Shown: piece after piece, positions 54,886 to 64,000 of the stretch
How positions within the stretch are numbered: position 1 is the stretch's first letter
Layout of the letters: every line of letters starts with the position of its first letter
Source of the DNA: Phycisphaerales bacterium
GTDB lineage: Bacteria; Planctomycetota; Phycisphaerae; Phycisphaerales; UBA1924
Assembly: GCA_020427395.1 (NCBI GenBank)
Contig: JAGQON010000016.1
Coordinates: forward strand, 1-64,000
Length of the DNA stretch: 64,000 bases
Reading direction: 5' to 3'
Program-made: the position numbers and the translations under genes
Notes under the pieces: generated by a model
The model's database searches: none
Told to the model about the DNA's origin: nothing
What the model saw: the letters and a program-made list of their open reading frames with translations, nothing else

Positions 54886-57003
54886 TTACGACTCGGCAGC
54901 AATAACTTCCTGCTGCAGGTTCATCGGCATCTCGCGGTACTCCTTGAACTCCATCGAGTTTGCGGCGCGACCCTGCGACAGACCACGAAGAACCGTGGTG
55001 TAACCGAACATTTCGCTCAGCGGCACATCGGCGATCACTTCCTTGATCATGCCCTTATCCTCGGTGTCGAGGATCATGCCACGACGCGAGGAGAGGTCAC
55101 CGGTGACATTGCCCAGGTAATCCTCAGGCGTCGTGATGACCACCTTCATGATCGGCTCGAGCAGGATGCTGCCTGCCTTGCTGACGGCTTCACGCAGCGC
55201 CAGGCGACCCGCCTGCTCGAACGCAACCTGCGACGAGTCGACATCGTGGTACTTGCCGTCCACGAGGGTGACCTTGACATTGATCAGCGGGTACGGAGCG
55301 CTCACGCCGCTCTTGGCGGTCTGACGCACACCGGCCTCAACCGAGGGGATGAACTCCTTGGGGATCGAGCCGCCGACGATGCCGTTGACGAACGCGACAT
55401 TGTCCTTGAAGTCCAGGCCGTCCGCCTCTGCCTGCTCCTTGGTGTAGGGTTCGATGTTGACGGTACAGTCGCCGAACTGACCACGACCACCCGACTGCTT
55501 CTTGAACAGGCCGCGGCAGCCATTGGCCGAACTGCGGATCGCCTCGCGGTACGACACGCGGGGACGACCAACCTCGACACCGATCTTCATATCACGCACG
55601 AGCTTGTTCTTGATGATCTCAAGGTGAAGCTCGCCCATGCCCGCGATGATGGTCTGCCCGGTCTCCTCGTTGTACTCGGAGCGGAACGACGGGTCCTCGC
55701 GGCGGATCGTCACCAGCGCCTCGGAAAGCTTGCGCTTGTCGTCAGCGGTCTTGGGTTCGATCGACATCGAGATCACGGGCTCGGGGAACTCCATACGCTC
55801 AAGGATGATCGCGTCATCGGTCGAGCAGAGCGTGTCGCCCGTCATCGAGTTCTTGATGCCAACCACGGCCACGATGTTGCCCGCACCGATCTCGTCCAGA
55901 GCCATGCGGTCCTTGGCATGCATCTCGAAGATACGCGATGCGATCTCACGCTTGCCGTTGCCCGGGTTGAGCACGCGGGTGCCCTTCTCGAGCTTGCCCG
56001 AGTAGACACGGACATAGGTCAGGTCGCCGTGGGTATCGCTCACGACCTTGAAGACCAGGCCCGAGAACGGGGCCGTGTCGTCGTGGGGGCGGGTGATCTT
56101 GATCGTCTTGTCCTTGGGGTCGGTGCCCTGAACCTCGGGGACTTCCTGCGGGTTGGGCAGGTAGTCGATGACCGCGTCGATGAGGCGCTGCACACCGATG
56201 TTCTTGAGCGCCGAGCCGCAGAAGACCGGGTTGCACTCAAGGGCGATGGTGCCCTTGCGGACTGCCTTCTTGATCATCGGGATCGTGATCGAGTCCTCGT
56301 CCTCGAGGTACTGCTCCATCAGATCGTCGTCGAGGGCGACGGCCGACTCGATCAGGTCGTGGCGCCACTGCTCGGCTTTATCTTGGAGATCCGCGGGGAT
56401 TTCCTTCTCGGTCACGATTGCGCCCGAGGACTCGATATCAAACTCGTAGGCCTTCATGGTCAGAAGGTCGATGATGCCCTTGAGCTCATCGCCCTCGCCC
56501 CAGGGGAGCTGCATCGCGATCGGGTTGGCTCCAAGACGCTTCTTGATGGTATCGAACGAGTACTCGAAGTTAGCTCCGAGCTTGTCCATCTTGTTGATCA
56601 TGCACATGCGGGGCACTTTGTAGCGATCCGCCTGGCGCCAGACTGTTTCGGACTGCGCCTCGACGCCTTCCTTACCGTCGAACACCGCCACCGCACCGTC
56701 GAGGACGCGGAGCGAACGCTCCACCTCGATGGTGAAGTCCACGTGTCCGGGGGTATCGATCAGGTTGATCTTGTAGTCCTTGCCATCCTTGGTCCAGGGG
56801 CAGGTGGTCGCCGCCGACTGGATGGTGATCCCGCGCTCCTGCTCTTCCTGAAGGAAGTCCATGGTCGCGGTTCCCTCATGCACTTCACCCAGCTTGTAGT
56901 TCTTGCCGGTGTAGTACAGGATGCGCTCGGTAACGGTGGTCTTGCCCGCGTCAATGTGGGCACAGATACCAATGTTTCTGATGTTCGAAAGGTCGGTGGC
57001 CAT
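54886..57003 (-). CDS. fusA: Elongation factor G
   Basis: The 705-residue GTPase moves tRNA and mRNA through the ribosome. G motifs are intact: AHIDAGKTT, RGITIQSAAT (switch), DTPGHVDF and NKMDK. Domains II to V follow with standard landmarks. The ATG at 57003 (MATDLSN) is preferred to a TTG at 57012 on family grounds, with AAAGGAT about nine bases upstream. No ribosomal-protein or tuf gene is adjacent, so this could be a second EF-G copy; that cannot be tested from this window. Confidence 0.93.
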   Translation of the reverse strand: MATDLSNIRNIGICAHIDAGKTTVTERILYYTGKNYKLGEVHEGTATMDFLQEEQERGITIQSAATTCPWTKDGKDYKINLIDTPGHVDFTIEVERSLRVLDGAVAVFDGKEGVEAQSETVWRQADRYKVPRMCMINKMDKLGANFEYSFDTIKKRLGANPIAMQLPWGEGDELKGIIDLLTMKAYEFDIESSGAIVTEKEIPADLQDKAEQWRHDLIESAVALDDDLMEQYLEDEDSITIPMIKKAVRKGTIALECNPVFCGSALKNIGVQRLIDAVIDYLPNPQEVPEVQGTDPKDKTIKITRPHDDTAPFSGLVFKVVSDTHGDLTYVRVYSGKLEKGTRVLNPGNGKREIASRIFEMHAKDRMALDEIGAGNIVAVVGIKNSMTGDTLCSTDDAIILERMEFPEPVISMSIEPKTADDKRKLSEALVTIRREDPSFRSEYNEETGQTIIAGMGELHLEIIKNKLVRDMKIGVEVGRPRVSYREAIRSSANGCRGLFKKQSGGRGQFGDCTVNIEPYTKEQAEADGLDFKDNVAFVNGIVGGSIPKEFIPSVEAGVRQTAKSGVSAPYPLINVKVTLVDGKYHDVDSSQVAFEQAGRLALREAVSKAGSILLEPIMKVVITTPEDYLGNVTGDLSSRRGMILDTEDKGMIKEVIADVPLSEMFGYTTVLRGLSQGRAANSMEFKEYREMPMNLQQEVIAAES

Positions 57004-57400
57004 CGCGATCAATCCTTTTGTATTCTCTCGGTTCGCGTTCTTGATTCGACTTGAAGACCGCTGGTCAGGGGGAGGGATTCTCCCTCCCCGGTACAGTGCC
57101 CGAAGCGGTCAGCTTGATTGGTGATGAAGAAATGGAACTTTGCCGTACTGCGCGCAGTCACGAAAGAGAATCGGCCGGTTCCGGGTCCGATGAATCTTCC
57201 ATGGCGTGCTCCTCACTGGTGGCCCCAACGGCCCATCCAAAGACTGGTATCTCAAAGTCTTGTCACTGCAAGACATCCGGCAAGTTCAAAGGAGTCTACG
57301 CGTGCCCGCTTCGGCGCACGCAAACCCTGAGCTTGAATCGTAGCCCTGCGGCTTGTCTAATCAAGAAACTCCCCAGATCCCAGATGATTCTCGGACCTTC
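57004..57400. other. Intergenic stretch upstream of fusA, no gene
   Basis: A perfect 9-base inverted repeat (57069-57077 and 57081-57089, GGGGAGGGA) lies about 65 bases before fusA on its strand. It has no T-run, so it may be a structured leader or a poor terminator for the upstream membrane-protein genes. Nothing else is recognised; small plus-strand frames have no family resemblance. Confidence 0.5.
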
Positions 57401-59704
57401 TCAGCCCGAATCGTCCGCCACCCACACTGCACGGGCAAGCTCATCCTCGCTCAAACCACGCAGTGGGTCCAGGCGGGTCTGCTCGTGCAGTTCGATCGCC
57501 CGCCGGGCCCACCCCTGAGCCCCGGTTCTGTCCCCGAGGTCGATCGCCAGCTCCATCAGTCGCAGGGCGGTCTGCGGGTCGTGGGGGGCCAACTTGATCG
57601 CTTGCTCAAGGTTCAGCTGGGCGAAACGGAGCCATTGTTCACGATCCGGGCTCTGTGGGAATGCGGAGACACGCCCCTCCCAGACCCTGCCCGCCCAGCG
57701 GTGACCGCCGGCATCCATCGAGATGACTTCAAAGAGCGCAAGGGCCGCGTCCCACTGGGCACTCGCCCGATCGTCTTCACCGACGGCCTGGAGCACCGAA
57801 GCCATCCAGAGCATCTGCTGGGAGAGCGCCACTCGGGTCTGGGTGTGCCTAGGGCGAGCGTCCAGTGCCTGCCCAAGATGATTGATGGCAAACTGTCTCG
57901 CTTCGTACTCCACCTGATCCAGCGCAGGCAGGATTGAATCCAGCGTCGGGCGCAGCGGTGTCCGGGAGACCTTGCTGAGCAGCGACATGGCCTGCCCGAG
58001 CTGTACATCTCTGTCCGGGCTGAACTCCAGCGCATCGAGCAGGGCGTGCGCGTCCGCCACTCGGGTTGCGTCCGCAGCGGCCGCGTGGAGCTCGCGTTCC
58101 CAGGCGTTGATCGGACCCCAACGCATGAGCAAGATCCCCAGCGTGCCGAGCAGGGCGATGATCATCATGAGGGAACCAGATCGTTTGGCTGCAACAGGGT
58201 GCGGGCGACCCGACGCGATCCCGATCATGAACGCCCAGAGCGAAGCGGAGACGATGAGCGTCCCGGTCACTTCGATCATGGCGTGGACCATCAGCACCGC
58301 TGCGACTACGAGCAGCCCGAGGCGGATAACGCGTCCATCGAGCGCCGAGCGAAGCAGCGTCAGACTCAGACCAACCCAGACCGCCGCACCGATCAGGATC
58401 GGTACGATCTCTGAAGCCGTGAGTACCGAAGCCTGCATGTTGAGTGCGAGGAGAGTCGGGATGATGACCAGCAGCAACGCGAAACGCGTGAATAGACCGG
58501 GATCCAGGTTGGTCGCTGGATTGTCATCATCTTCCGCATGACGGATGCCGAGTAGCACGCGCACAAGGTATGCGACCAACGCCAGGCCGCCGATCCCCAG
58601 CGTAGCGATCCATGCGAACACGACATCGTGCGGGTTCGCAACATCCTCAGGGCTCAGTGCGGGCTTGAGCAGGGCATATCGATCCTGAAACAGGCCCGGT
58701 CCACACCCGAAGAGCGGGTCGTGCAACCAGATCCGAACCGAGCCTACGAGGTATTGCCAACGGAAGAGCAGGCTCCGCTCTCCCAGTTGTTCGCCGATCA
58801 CCCCACGCAAGGCCAACGCCGCAAGGACGAGCACACAAAGTCCGACGATGACTCGACCATCGATCCGCTTTGATCTCAGGAACACGCACCCTGCGCCAAG
58901 CGTCAGCCCGATGAGCAGCACGCCATACCCACCCTTGGAGCCCGTGAGCATGAGACCGAAGACGCAGATCAGCCCGGCAATCCCGGCAGTTGCTGCGATG
59001 TGACGCTTTGGCTTCCACCACGCCACCGCGAGGCTCAGCAGCCCCGCAGCCGATGCCGCGGTGAAGGTCGCAAAGACATTGGTGAGCCCAAACCACGCCA
59101 GCGGCTCGGGGTTGCGCAGGCGGCGTTCGTAGGCCAAGGTCTCGAATGAACCGTCGCTCCAGCCGCGTGCGGCGAGGAACGACTCGCGACTCTGCTCATA
59201 AGTCTGCATCGTCTGGGCATGCGTGACAAAGACCTCGTACGCACCAACGAGCGTGAGCATCAGGGCGAAGCCGATCGCCACCGTGCCGAGCAAACGCTGG
59301 GCACCGGGAAGCCGGCCGGCCTGCGAAGCAGCAACCAAGGCCGCCACGGTTGCCGTTATTGTCGAGGCATCGAGCACGCGTTCGAGATCGCTGAGCATGT
59401 GATAACTCAGCACGCCCAAGCCGATCAGAACGAGCAGGCCGTTGATGGTTGAGCACCTTGAGCCTCGAAGGAGATTTCCCAGCAGTGTCAGGCATGAGCC
59501 GAGCACAATCCCCGCGTTGAGCAGCAGTGCCCAGCGTGGCGTCAGCCCCGTGATTGGAGGCGCAAAGCGGAACGGGTCACTCTGCCACCATGGGAACGGG
59601 TCGTGCTCGATCATCGCCCGGGACAGGCACAACATCGCGACCAGGAGGAGTCCGGCCCACGCGATCTTGTCGCCGAGCCTGAGTTCTTGCTGCGCATCAT
59701 CCAT
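57401..59704 (-). CDS. O-antigen ligase/polymerase-like membrane protein
   Basis: The 767-residue protein has about 12 membrane spans with a large periplasmic loop (WLHDPLFGCGPGLFQDRYA resembles the Wzy/WaaL loop) and a helical, TPR-like C-terminal third (about 560-767). Such proteins join lipid-linked glycans to each other or to another carrier. It overlaps the WecA-like gene by eight bases (ATG at 59704). Polymerase and ligase cannot be separated on sequence alone. Confidence 0.78.
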   Translation of the reverse strand: MDDAQQELRLGDKIAWAGLLLVAMLCLSRAMIEHDPFPWWQSDPFRFAPPITGLTPRWALLLNAGIVLGSCLTLLGNLLRGSRCSTINGLLVLIGLGVLSYHMLSDLERVLDASTITATVAALVAASQAGRLPGAQRLLGTVAIGFALMLTLVGAYEVFVTHAQTMQTYEQSRESFLAARGWSDGSFETLAYERRLRNPEPLAWFGLTNVFATFTAASAAGLLSLAVAWWKPKRHIAATAGIAGLICVFGLMLTGSKGGYGVLLIGLTLGAGCVFLRSKRIDGRVIVGLCVLVLAALALRGVIGEQLGERSLLFRWQYLVGSVRIWLHDPLFGCGPGLFQDRYALLKPALSPEDVANPHDVVFAWIATLGIGGLALVAYLVRVLLGIRHAEDDDNPATNLDPGLFTRFALLLVIIPTLLALNMQASVLTASEIVPILIGAAVWVGLSLTLLRSALDGRVIRLGLLVVAAVLMVHAMIEVTGTLIVSASLWAFMIGIASGRPHPVAAKRSGSLMMIIALLGTLGILLMRWGPINAWERELHAAAADATRVADAHALLDALEFSPDRDVQLGQAMSLLSKVSRTPLRPTLDSILPALDQVEYEARQFAINHLGQALDARPRHTQTRVALSQQMLWMASVLQAVGEDDRASAQWDAALALFEVISMDAGGHRWAGRVWEGRVSAFPQSPDREQWLRFAQLNLEQAIKLAPHDPQTALRLMELAIDLGDRTGAQGWARRAIELHEQTRLDPLRGLSEDELARAVWVADDSG

Positions 59705-60827
59705 CGCTCGGCTCCGGTCGCTTGATCGGCGAGCGATACTCGAACAACGCGATCGCCCCGATGAGCGCGAGCACCTGCACTCCAAGCACGACCGCCTGCC
59801 ACGGCAGCGCCCGTGTCATGAGCAGGCCCGAAATGCCTGTTGCCAGCGTCAGCGCATAAATCACCAGGATCGTGCTCCGGGCCCCGAGTCCGCGGTCGCG
59901 CATGCGATGCGAGAAATGCTGCATATCACCAACGAACGGGCTCTTGCCCTGATAGAGGCGGATCAATGTCACCGACACGAAGTCGTACAGAGGCACCGCC
60001 AGGATCACCACCGGCATGAGCACCGCGTACCAGCCGCCCGTCGAGTCGTCGAGAGGCGTGTAGGTCGTCCGCACCGTCAGGAACGCGAGAAGCAGCCCGA
60101 TGATCAGTGACCCTCCATCACCCATAAAGATCTTCGCGGGCGGGAAGTTGAACACCAGGAACCCGATGAGCGACCCCGAGAGCAGGGCGCAGATCGCCGC
60201 GACGAACCACTGCCCGTTGAGCAGCGTCGCGATGAGCAGCATGGAGGCAGCGATGGTCGCGATGCCCCCGCTGAGCCCGTCCATATTGTCGATAAAGTTC
60301 ATGGCGTTGATGATGGCCGTGAACCAGAGCACCGTGACAATCACACTCAGCCAGGTCCCGCCCACATAGCCGTCCAGCAGGGTCATCAGGCGGGTATCAA
60401 AGAACACCGCGAAGACCAGACCCGGCACCAGCATGATCACCAGCTTGAGCCACGGCCCCATGGGTCGGCGGTCATCGATCAGCCCCAACACATGCAGCCC
60501 CAGCACGCACCCGATGAGCGTCCAACCCAATGGGAGCATCGATCTGAGCCCGGGCAGGTGCTCGCCCATGGGCTCAAGCACGCCCGGCAGGGATCCCGGA
60601 TCGAGCAGCGAGAACCCGATGGCCGCGACGATCATTGGCAGCAGCATACCGATCGCGATCGCGATCCCACCCGTGTTGGGAATGCGCCGGTGTGCGGCCT
60701 TCACCTGCCCCTCGATCGGGGCGCTGTCGAACGCGCCCGCTCGTAGGCTCAGGCGCAGCACGATCCATGTCGCGGGCAGCGCGATCAAGAAACCAAGCCC
60801 CAGTAGCATGACGATCAGCAGAATCAC
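59697..60827 (-). CDS. WecA/MraY-like polyprenyl-phosphate sugar-1-phosphate transferase
   Basis: The 376-residue protein has about 11 membrane spans and the family motifs DDRRPMGPWLK, NAMNFIDNMDGLSGG and the FMGDGGS loop. It would put a sugar phosphate on undecaprenyl phosphate and start a surface glycan. No MraY-specific pattern is clear, and WecA-like activity fits the ligase-like neighbour. It overlaps the upstream gene by four bases. Confidence 0.88.
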   Translation of the reverse strand: MILLIVMLLGLGFLIALPATWIVLRLSLRAGAFDSAPIEGQVKAAHRRIPNTGGIAIAIGMLLPMIVAAIGFSLLDPGSLPGVLEPMGEHLPGLRSMLPLGWTLIGCVLGLHVLGLIDDRRPMGPWLKLVIMLVPGLVFAVFFDTRLMTLLDGYVGGTWLSVIVTVLWFTAIINAMNFIDNMDGLSGGIATIAASMLLIATLLNGQWFVAAICALLSGSLIGFLVFNFPPAKIFMGDGGSLIIGLLLAFLTVRTTYTPLDDSTGGWYAVLMPVVILAVPLYDFVSVTLIRLYQGKSPFVGDMQHFSHRMRDRGLGARSTILVIYALTLATGISGLLMTRALPWQAVVLGVQVLALIGAIALFEYRSPIKRPEPSDG

Positions 60828-61645
60828 GGGCTCAGTGTAGCGTCTGGGCGTTGGGTCGGGCCGACGAAACGCGGCGGGGGCTTGCCCAGCACCCGCGTGC
60901 GTACGAACAACGCCAGCTTGGAGACTCCGAAGATCAGGGCGAAGATGAACAGGGCGCCGAGCATCATCCAGATCGTCCGCTGCGGGAAGGGCCCCATCTT
61001 GTCCACGATCGAGGTGCCCTCGTGCGTCCCGGCTCCGAGGTACGAGTAGTTGGTGCCCAGCATGATGTTGAAACCGATCGTGATGATCGCGTAAATCACG
61101 CCCGCGATGCTCGCGAATCGCAGGTCACGCCAATCAGGGCGGTATCCGAGGACCACGATGTCGTAGATCGCACATCCGACGATCTGCACATGGTTGAGCC
61201 AGTAGATCCAGAACGAGAGGTGCCCGTATCCGACCTCGAGATACGGCGTAAAGAAGATCTGGGCACTGAGCCCGATCCCCCAGAACAGCGTGAGCGATCG
61301 AGCGCGACGATCGAGCGTAAAGAGCTGCCACGCCGCGATGAACACACCCAGCCGGCACATGTGCAGCGGCAGCGAGTCCTGCACATCAAAGAACACCATC
61401 CGGCGACCGAAGATCAACCCCTGTGTGATCAGGATCGACCAGCCAAGCAGCTTGCGGAACTGTGCCTCTCGATCCTCACCGCGGCGCAGGAGCATCTTCC
61501 CGACGACGCAGCACAGCACCATCGACCCGAAGCACACCGCGAGGACGACCCAGTGGAAGCTCGTAAACGCATGAAACTCATCCACCCAGCGATACGCGGG
61601 CGAGGCGGAATCGGGCATTGGGTTGATGCTCGGCGGTTTCTGCAT
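60824..61645 (-). CDS. YwaF-like integral membrane protein
   Basis: The 273-residue protein has about seven membrane spans and the motifs LPLHMCRLG and GTNYSYLGAG seen in the YwaF/TIGR02206 group of uncharacterised membrane proteins. No enzymatic function is known for the group. It lies between the WecA-like gene (overlapping) and rlmN (20-base gap) on the same strand. Confidence 0.7.
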   Translation of the reverse strand: MQKPPSINPMPDSASPAYRWVDEFHAFTSFHWVVLAVCFGSMVLCCVVGKMLLRRGEDREAQFRKLLGWSILITQGLIFGRRMVFFDVQDSLPLHMCRLGVFIAAWQLFTLDRRARSLTLFWGIGLSAQIFFTPYLEVGYGHLSFWIYWLNHVQIVGCAIYDIVVLGYRPDWRDLRFASIAGVIYAIITIGFNIMLGTNYSYLGAGTHEGTSIVDKMGPFPQRTIWMMLGALFIFALIFGVSKLALFVRTRVLGKPPPRFVGPTQRPDATLSP

Positions 61646-61665
61646 CGGTCTTCAGCGTACCCGAA

Positions 61666-62811
61666 TCAGGCCGGTGCGTGCTCGTGGCGTAGCTGCCCGC
61701 ACGCGGCCGCGATATCCCGCCCGCGGCTGGCGCGGATGTGGCAGTTCACCCCGTGCTCACGCAGCACATGCTGGAAGTGGTGCACCGCGTCGCCGCCGGG
61801 GCGCTCAAAGGGCAGGCCCTTGACCTCGTTGTAGCGGATCAGGTTGACATTGGCCCGCAGCTTCTTGACCACCGCCGCCAACTCCTCGGCGTGCTCGGGC
61901 TGATCGTTCACCCCCGCCAGCAGAATGTACTCGAGCGTGATCTCCCGCCCGGTCTTCTTGAACCAGATCGAGCAGGCCTCGACGAGCTGATCGATCGTGG
62001 TGAACTGCGCCCAGGGGATGAGCTTGCGGCGAAGATCGTCGTTGGGCGCATGTAGCGAGAGTGCCAGCGTCACCGGCAGCTCGAGCTGCTCGGCAAGCTT
62101 CTCGATCGCTTTGTGCATTCCCACAGTCGAGATGGTGATCTTGCGGGCACTGATGCCCATACCCCACGGGGCCGCAATGGTCCGGGTCGCGTGCACGACC
62201 GCCTGGAAGTTCGCAAGCGGCTCGCCCATGCCCATGAAGACGATGTTCGAGATCCGCCCGACGCCTTGGAGCTGATTCAGACGCCAGACCTGCTCGACGA
62301 TCCGCCCCGCCGAGAGGTTCCCATCAAGCCCCCCGATGCCCGTGGCGCAGAACTTGCACCCGACGGGGCACCCGATCTGCGAGCTGATGCACGCGGTTTT
62401 CCGGTCAGTGTCCATCGCCGGGATCATCACGCACTCGGTCTGACGCTCGGTATTGGAGTACGGCATCTGCTGATCAAGGATCGGCAGTCGCGTGCCCTGT
62501 TCGACCGACGCCTCACTCGCGTCAACCCGGTTGGTCTCGATGTCGTCGGGCCACTCGATCAACAGCTTCTGGGTCCCATCCGTCGCGAGCTGGTGGGCTA
62601 CCGTTGGCCCGGAAAGGAAGGTCATCTGCTCCATGAGCAGCTCCCGGTCCCTGGCGGACAAGTTTGTCATCTGCTGCGGATCGACCACGCCCTTCTCATA
62701 GACCCACTCGAGGATCTGCTTGGCGCGGAACTTGGGCATACCCCGCTCGACGCACCACTGGGCCAAGGTCTCGGGCGTGAACTCAAAGATGTGATTCGTC
62801 GGGTGCTTCAC
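61666..62811 (-). CDS. rlmN: 23S rRNA (adenine-C2) methyltransferase RlmN
   Basis: The 381-residue radical-SAM enzyme methylates A2503 of 23S rRNA and A37 of some tRNAs. It has the cluster motif CPVGCKFC near residue 152, the preceding ACISSQ cysteine, and the C-terminal DIAAACGQL cysteine that forms the methyl-transfer intermediate. The start overlaps the ispH stop by four bases. Confidence 0.94.
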   Translation of the reverse strand: MKHPTNHIFEFTPETLAQWCVERGMPKFRAKQILEWVYEKGVVDPQQMTNLSARDRELLMEQMTFLSGPTVAHQLATDGTQKLLIEWPDDIETNRVDASEASVEQGTRLPILDQQMPYSNTERQTECVMIPAMDTDRKTACISSQIGCPVGCKFCATGIGGLDGNLSAGRIVEQVWRLNQLQGVGRISNIVFMGMGEPLANFQAVVHATRTIAAPWGMGISARKITISTVGMHKAIEKLAEQLELPVTLALSLHAPNDDLRRKLIPWAQFTTIDQLVEACSIWFKKTGREITLEYILLAGVNDQPEHAEELAAVVKKLRANVNLIRYNEVKGLPFERPGGDAVHHFQHVLREHGVNCHIRASRGRDIAAACGQLRHEHAPA

Positions 62812-63866
62812 GCGTTGCCGCCCGTGCTGATCGTCAAGGCCACGGCCACCGAACCATACTCACCCTGAGTAATCACCGGCGGCTCCACACGCACCCGCCG
62901 ATCGCGGTGGTCGATGTCGTGCTCTTCCATCAGCTTCTTGAGTGTCAGCGGCAGCCCGAACTCCACCGTCTCCTCGTACACATCCGCCAGATGCAGCGTC
63001 GCACCGTGCCGTTCCACAAAGTGGCGGCAGATCGTGCTGACCAAATCCTCGGGAGCCGAGGCCCCGGCGGTCAGCAAAATGCGCTCGTTGCCAGTGGGGT
63101 ACCAACTCGGGTCAAGCTCGGAGACATCGTCGATCCGCACGCCGCGCGTGCCGCTGTTCTCCGCGATCTCCGTCAGGCGGACCGAGTTGGACGAGTTGCG
63201 TGACCCAACCACGATGACCAGATCGCACAGAGGGGCGATCTGGCGCACGGCCGACTGGCGGTTGGTGGTCGCGTAGCAGATGTCCTCGCTCGGCGGCTCC
63301 TTGATGTTCGGGAACGCCGCTTTGAGCGCCGAGATGATCACATTCGCATCATCCACGGAAAGGGTCGTCTGGGTCAGGTACACCAGCTTGTCCGGGTCGT
63401 CGATTCGCAGGTGGGGGATGCAATCCACGCACTCGACCACCTGAGTCTGCTCCGGGGCTTCGCCGAAGGTCCCGATGATCTCCTGATGGTCCTTGTGGCC
63501 CACGAGCAGGATCTGGTAGCCCTGCTTGGCATAGCGAATCGCCCGCGAATGGACCTTGGTGACCAGTGGGCAGGTGGCATCGATCGACCTCAGGCCACGA
63601 GAATCGGCCTGGGCCCGGATCGCCGGCGACACCCCATGGGCGCTGAAGACCACGATCGAGCCGTGGGGGACCTCGTCGAGGTCGTCCACGAACACCACCC
63701 CCCGGTCCACAAAGCGGTCTACCACATGCTTGTTGTGGACGATCTCGTGGTACACATAGATAGTCTCACCGTCACCGACGATGTCCAGAACCTGATCCAC
63801 GACATCGATGGCCATGCGGACCCCGGCACAGAATCCACGCGGGTTGGCGAGCACGATCTGCATCAC
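62808..63866 (-). CDS. ispH: 4-hydroxy-3-methylbut-2-enyl diphosphate reductase
   Basis: The 352-residue iron-sulfur enzyme makes IPP and DMAPP, the last step of the MEP isoprenoid pathway. The three cluster cysteines are in PRGFCAGV (residue 13), DATCPLVTKVH and DICYATTNRQ, with the catalytic Glu and the VGSRNSSNS loop after them. Isoprenoid supply and the downstream polyprenyl-phosphate transferase and ligase may be a functional link. It is the first gene of a five-gene minus-strand run. Confidence 0.95.
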   Translation of the reverse strand: MMQIVLANPRGFCAGVRMAIDVVDQVLDIVGDGETIYVYHEIVHNKHVVDRFVDRGVVFVDDLDEVPHGSIVVFSAHGVSPAIRAQADSRGLRSIDATCPLVTKVHSRAIRYAKQGYQILLVGHKDHQEIIGTFGEAPEQTQVVECVDCIPHLRIDDPDKLVYLTQTTLSVDDANVIISALKAAFPNIKEPPSEDICYATTNRQSAVRQIAPLCDLVIVVGSRNSSNSVRLTEIAENSGTRGVRIDDVSELDPSWYPTGNERILLTAGASAPEDLVSTICRHFVERHGATLHLADVYEETVEFGLPLTLKKLMEEHDIDHRDRRVRVEPPVITQGEYGSVAVALTISTGGNA

Positions 63867-63967
63867 CTCATCGTAGTCCCCAGCCCGCCCAGCGGTTCGC
63901 GCATCATTCGATTGATACGCGGCTCGCGCCTAGACTTAAAGCCGGGCTCGGAGCAGCCCAGACCCTG

Positions 63968-64000
63968 ATGAGGATCATCGACATGCCGACGCATCATCAC
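63968..64000 (+). CDS. Possible 5' end of an unidentified gene
   Basis: An ATG at 63968 opens a frame (MRIIDMPTHHH) that runs off the window. The first residues faintly resemble metal-dependent hydrolases that begin with an ID-x-H-x-H motif, but eleven codons are too few to judge, and no ribosome site stands out. Confidence 0.25.
   Translation, partial: MRIIDMPTHHH

Noticed and set aside
55246..57054. 602-codon open frame on the plus strand, antisense to fusA
   Set aside because: It lies entirely opposite a clear EF-G gene and has no family resemblance; long antisense frames are expected in this high-GC DNA.
1..64000. CRISPR arrays, rRNA genes, toxin-antitoxin or restriction systems
   Set aside because: I saw no regularly spaced direct repeats, rRNA motifs or recognisable defence genes.

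Overview
The window looks like chromosomal DNA of a planctomycete, most likely the Phycisphaerae. This is inferred from composition and gene families, not from a marker-gene search. The signs are: high G+C; secreted proteases ending in paired calcium-loop (dockerin-like) repeats; membrane Ser/Thr kinases encoded directly behind ECF-like sigma factors (two such pairs here); an integrase-core transposase of a type I associate with planctomycetes; and many short in-frame overlaps between genes.

Layout. 1-293 is the 3' end of a ROK-family gene. 254-5899 is a polyamine region: arginine decarboxylase (speA), an agmatinase-family gene and an SSS symporter on the minus strand, with a deoxyhypusine-synthase-like gene running divergently. 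A tRNA-Ser(CGA) lies at 5960-6046. From 6047 to about 19800 comes an accessory region: three copies of a dispersed hairpin repeat, a secreted metalloprotease, a sigma factor/kinase-TPR pair, a transposase and an internally deleted second copy, an S74-type tail-fibre-like protein, and a sigma factor/kinase-WD40 pair. A C39-like peptidase follows.

20765-27397 is a compact histidine operon, hisG-C-B-H-F-(A+I+E)-D. A 20-codon leader peptide with seven His codons and mutually exclusive hairpins precede it, which is textbook transcription attenuation. One gene fuses HisA, HisI and HisE, and its I-E half reads strikingly like fungal HIS4. Together these genes make histidine from PRPP and ATP, except that no histidinol-phosphate phosphatase is seen here.

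27419-33109 (minus) is a tripartite MacAB-TolC-like efflux operon. 33293-47635 is a cell-surface glycan region: two plus-strand glycosyltransferases, then a minus-strand string of ABC exporter, secretin, a 1529-residue glycosyltransferase/methyltransferase fusion, a methyltransferase, and a Wzm/Wzt polysaccharide exporter. 47858-50839 encodes a secreted subtilisin-like protease. 51081-57003 holds fumC, a transglutaminase-fold protein, adk and fusA. 57401-63866 (minus) is a tightly packed run ispH, rlmN, a YwaF-like membrane protein, a WecA/MraY-like transferase and an O-antigen ligase-like protein. The window ends with the possible start of another gene.

The strongest candidates for something undescribed are the his attenuator with an apparently leaderless leader peptide, the HisA-I-E fusion with its HIS4-like order, the giant fused glycan enzyme beside an ABC exporter and a long-tailed secretin, and the hairpin repeat family next to the tRNA.
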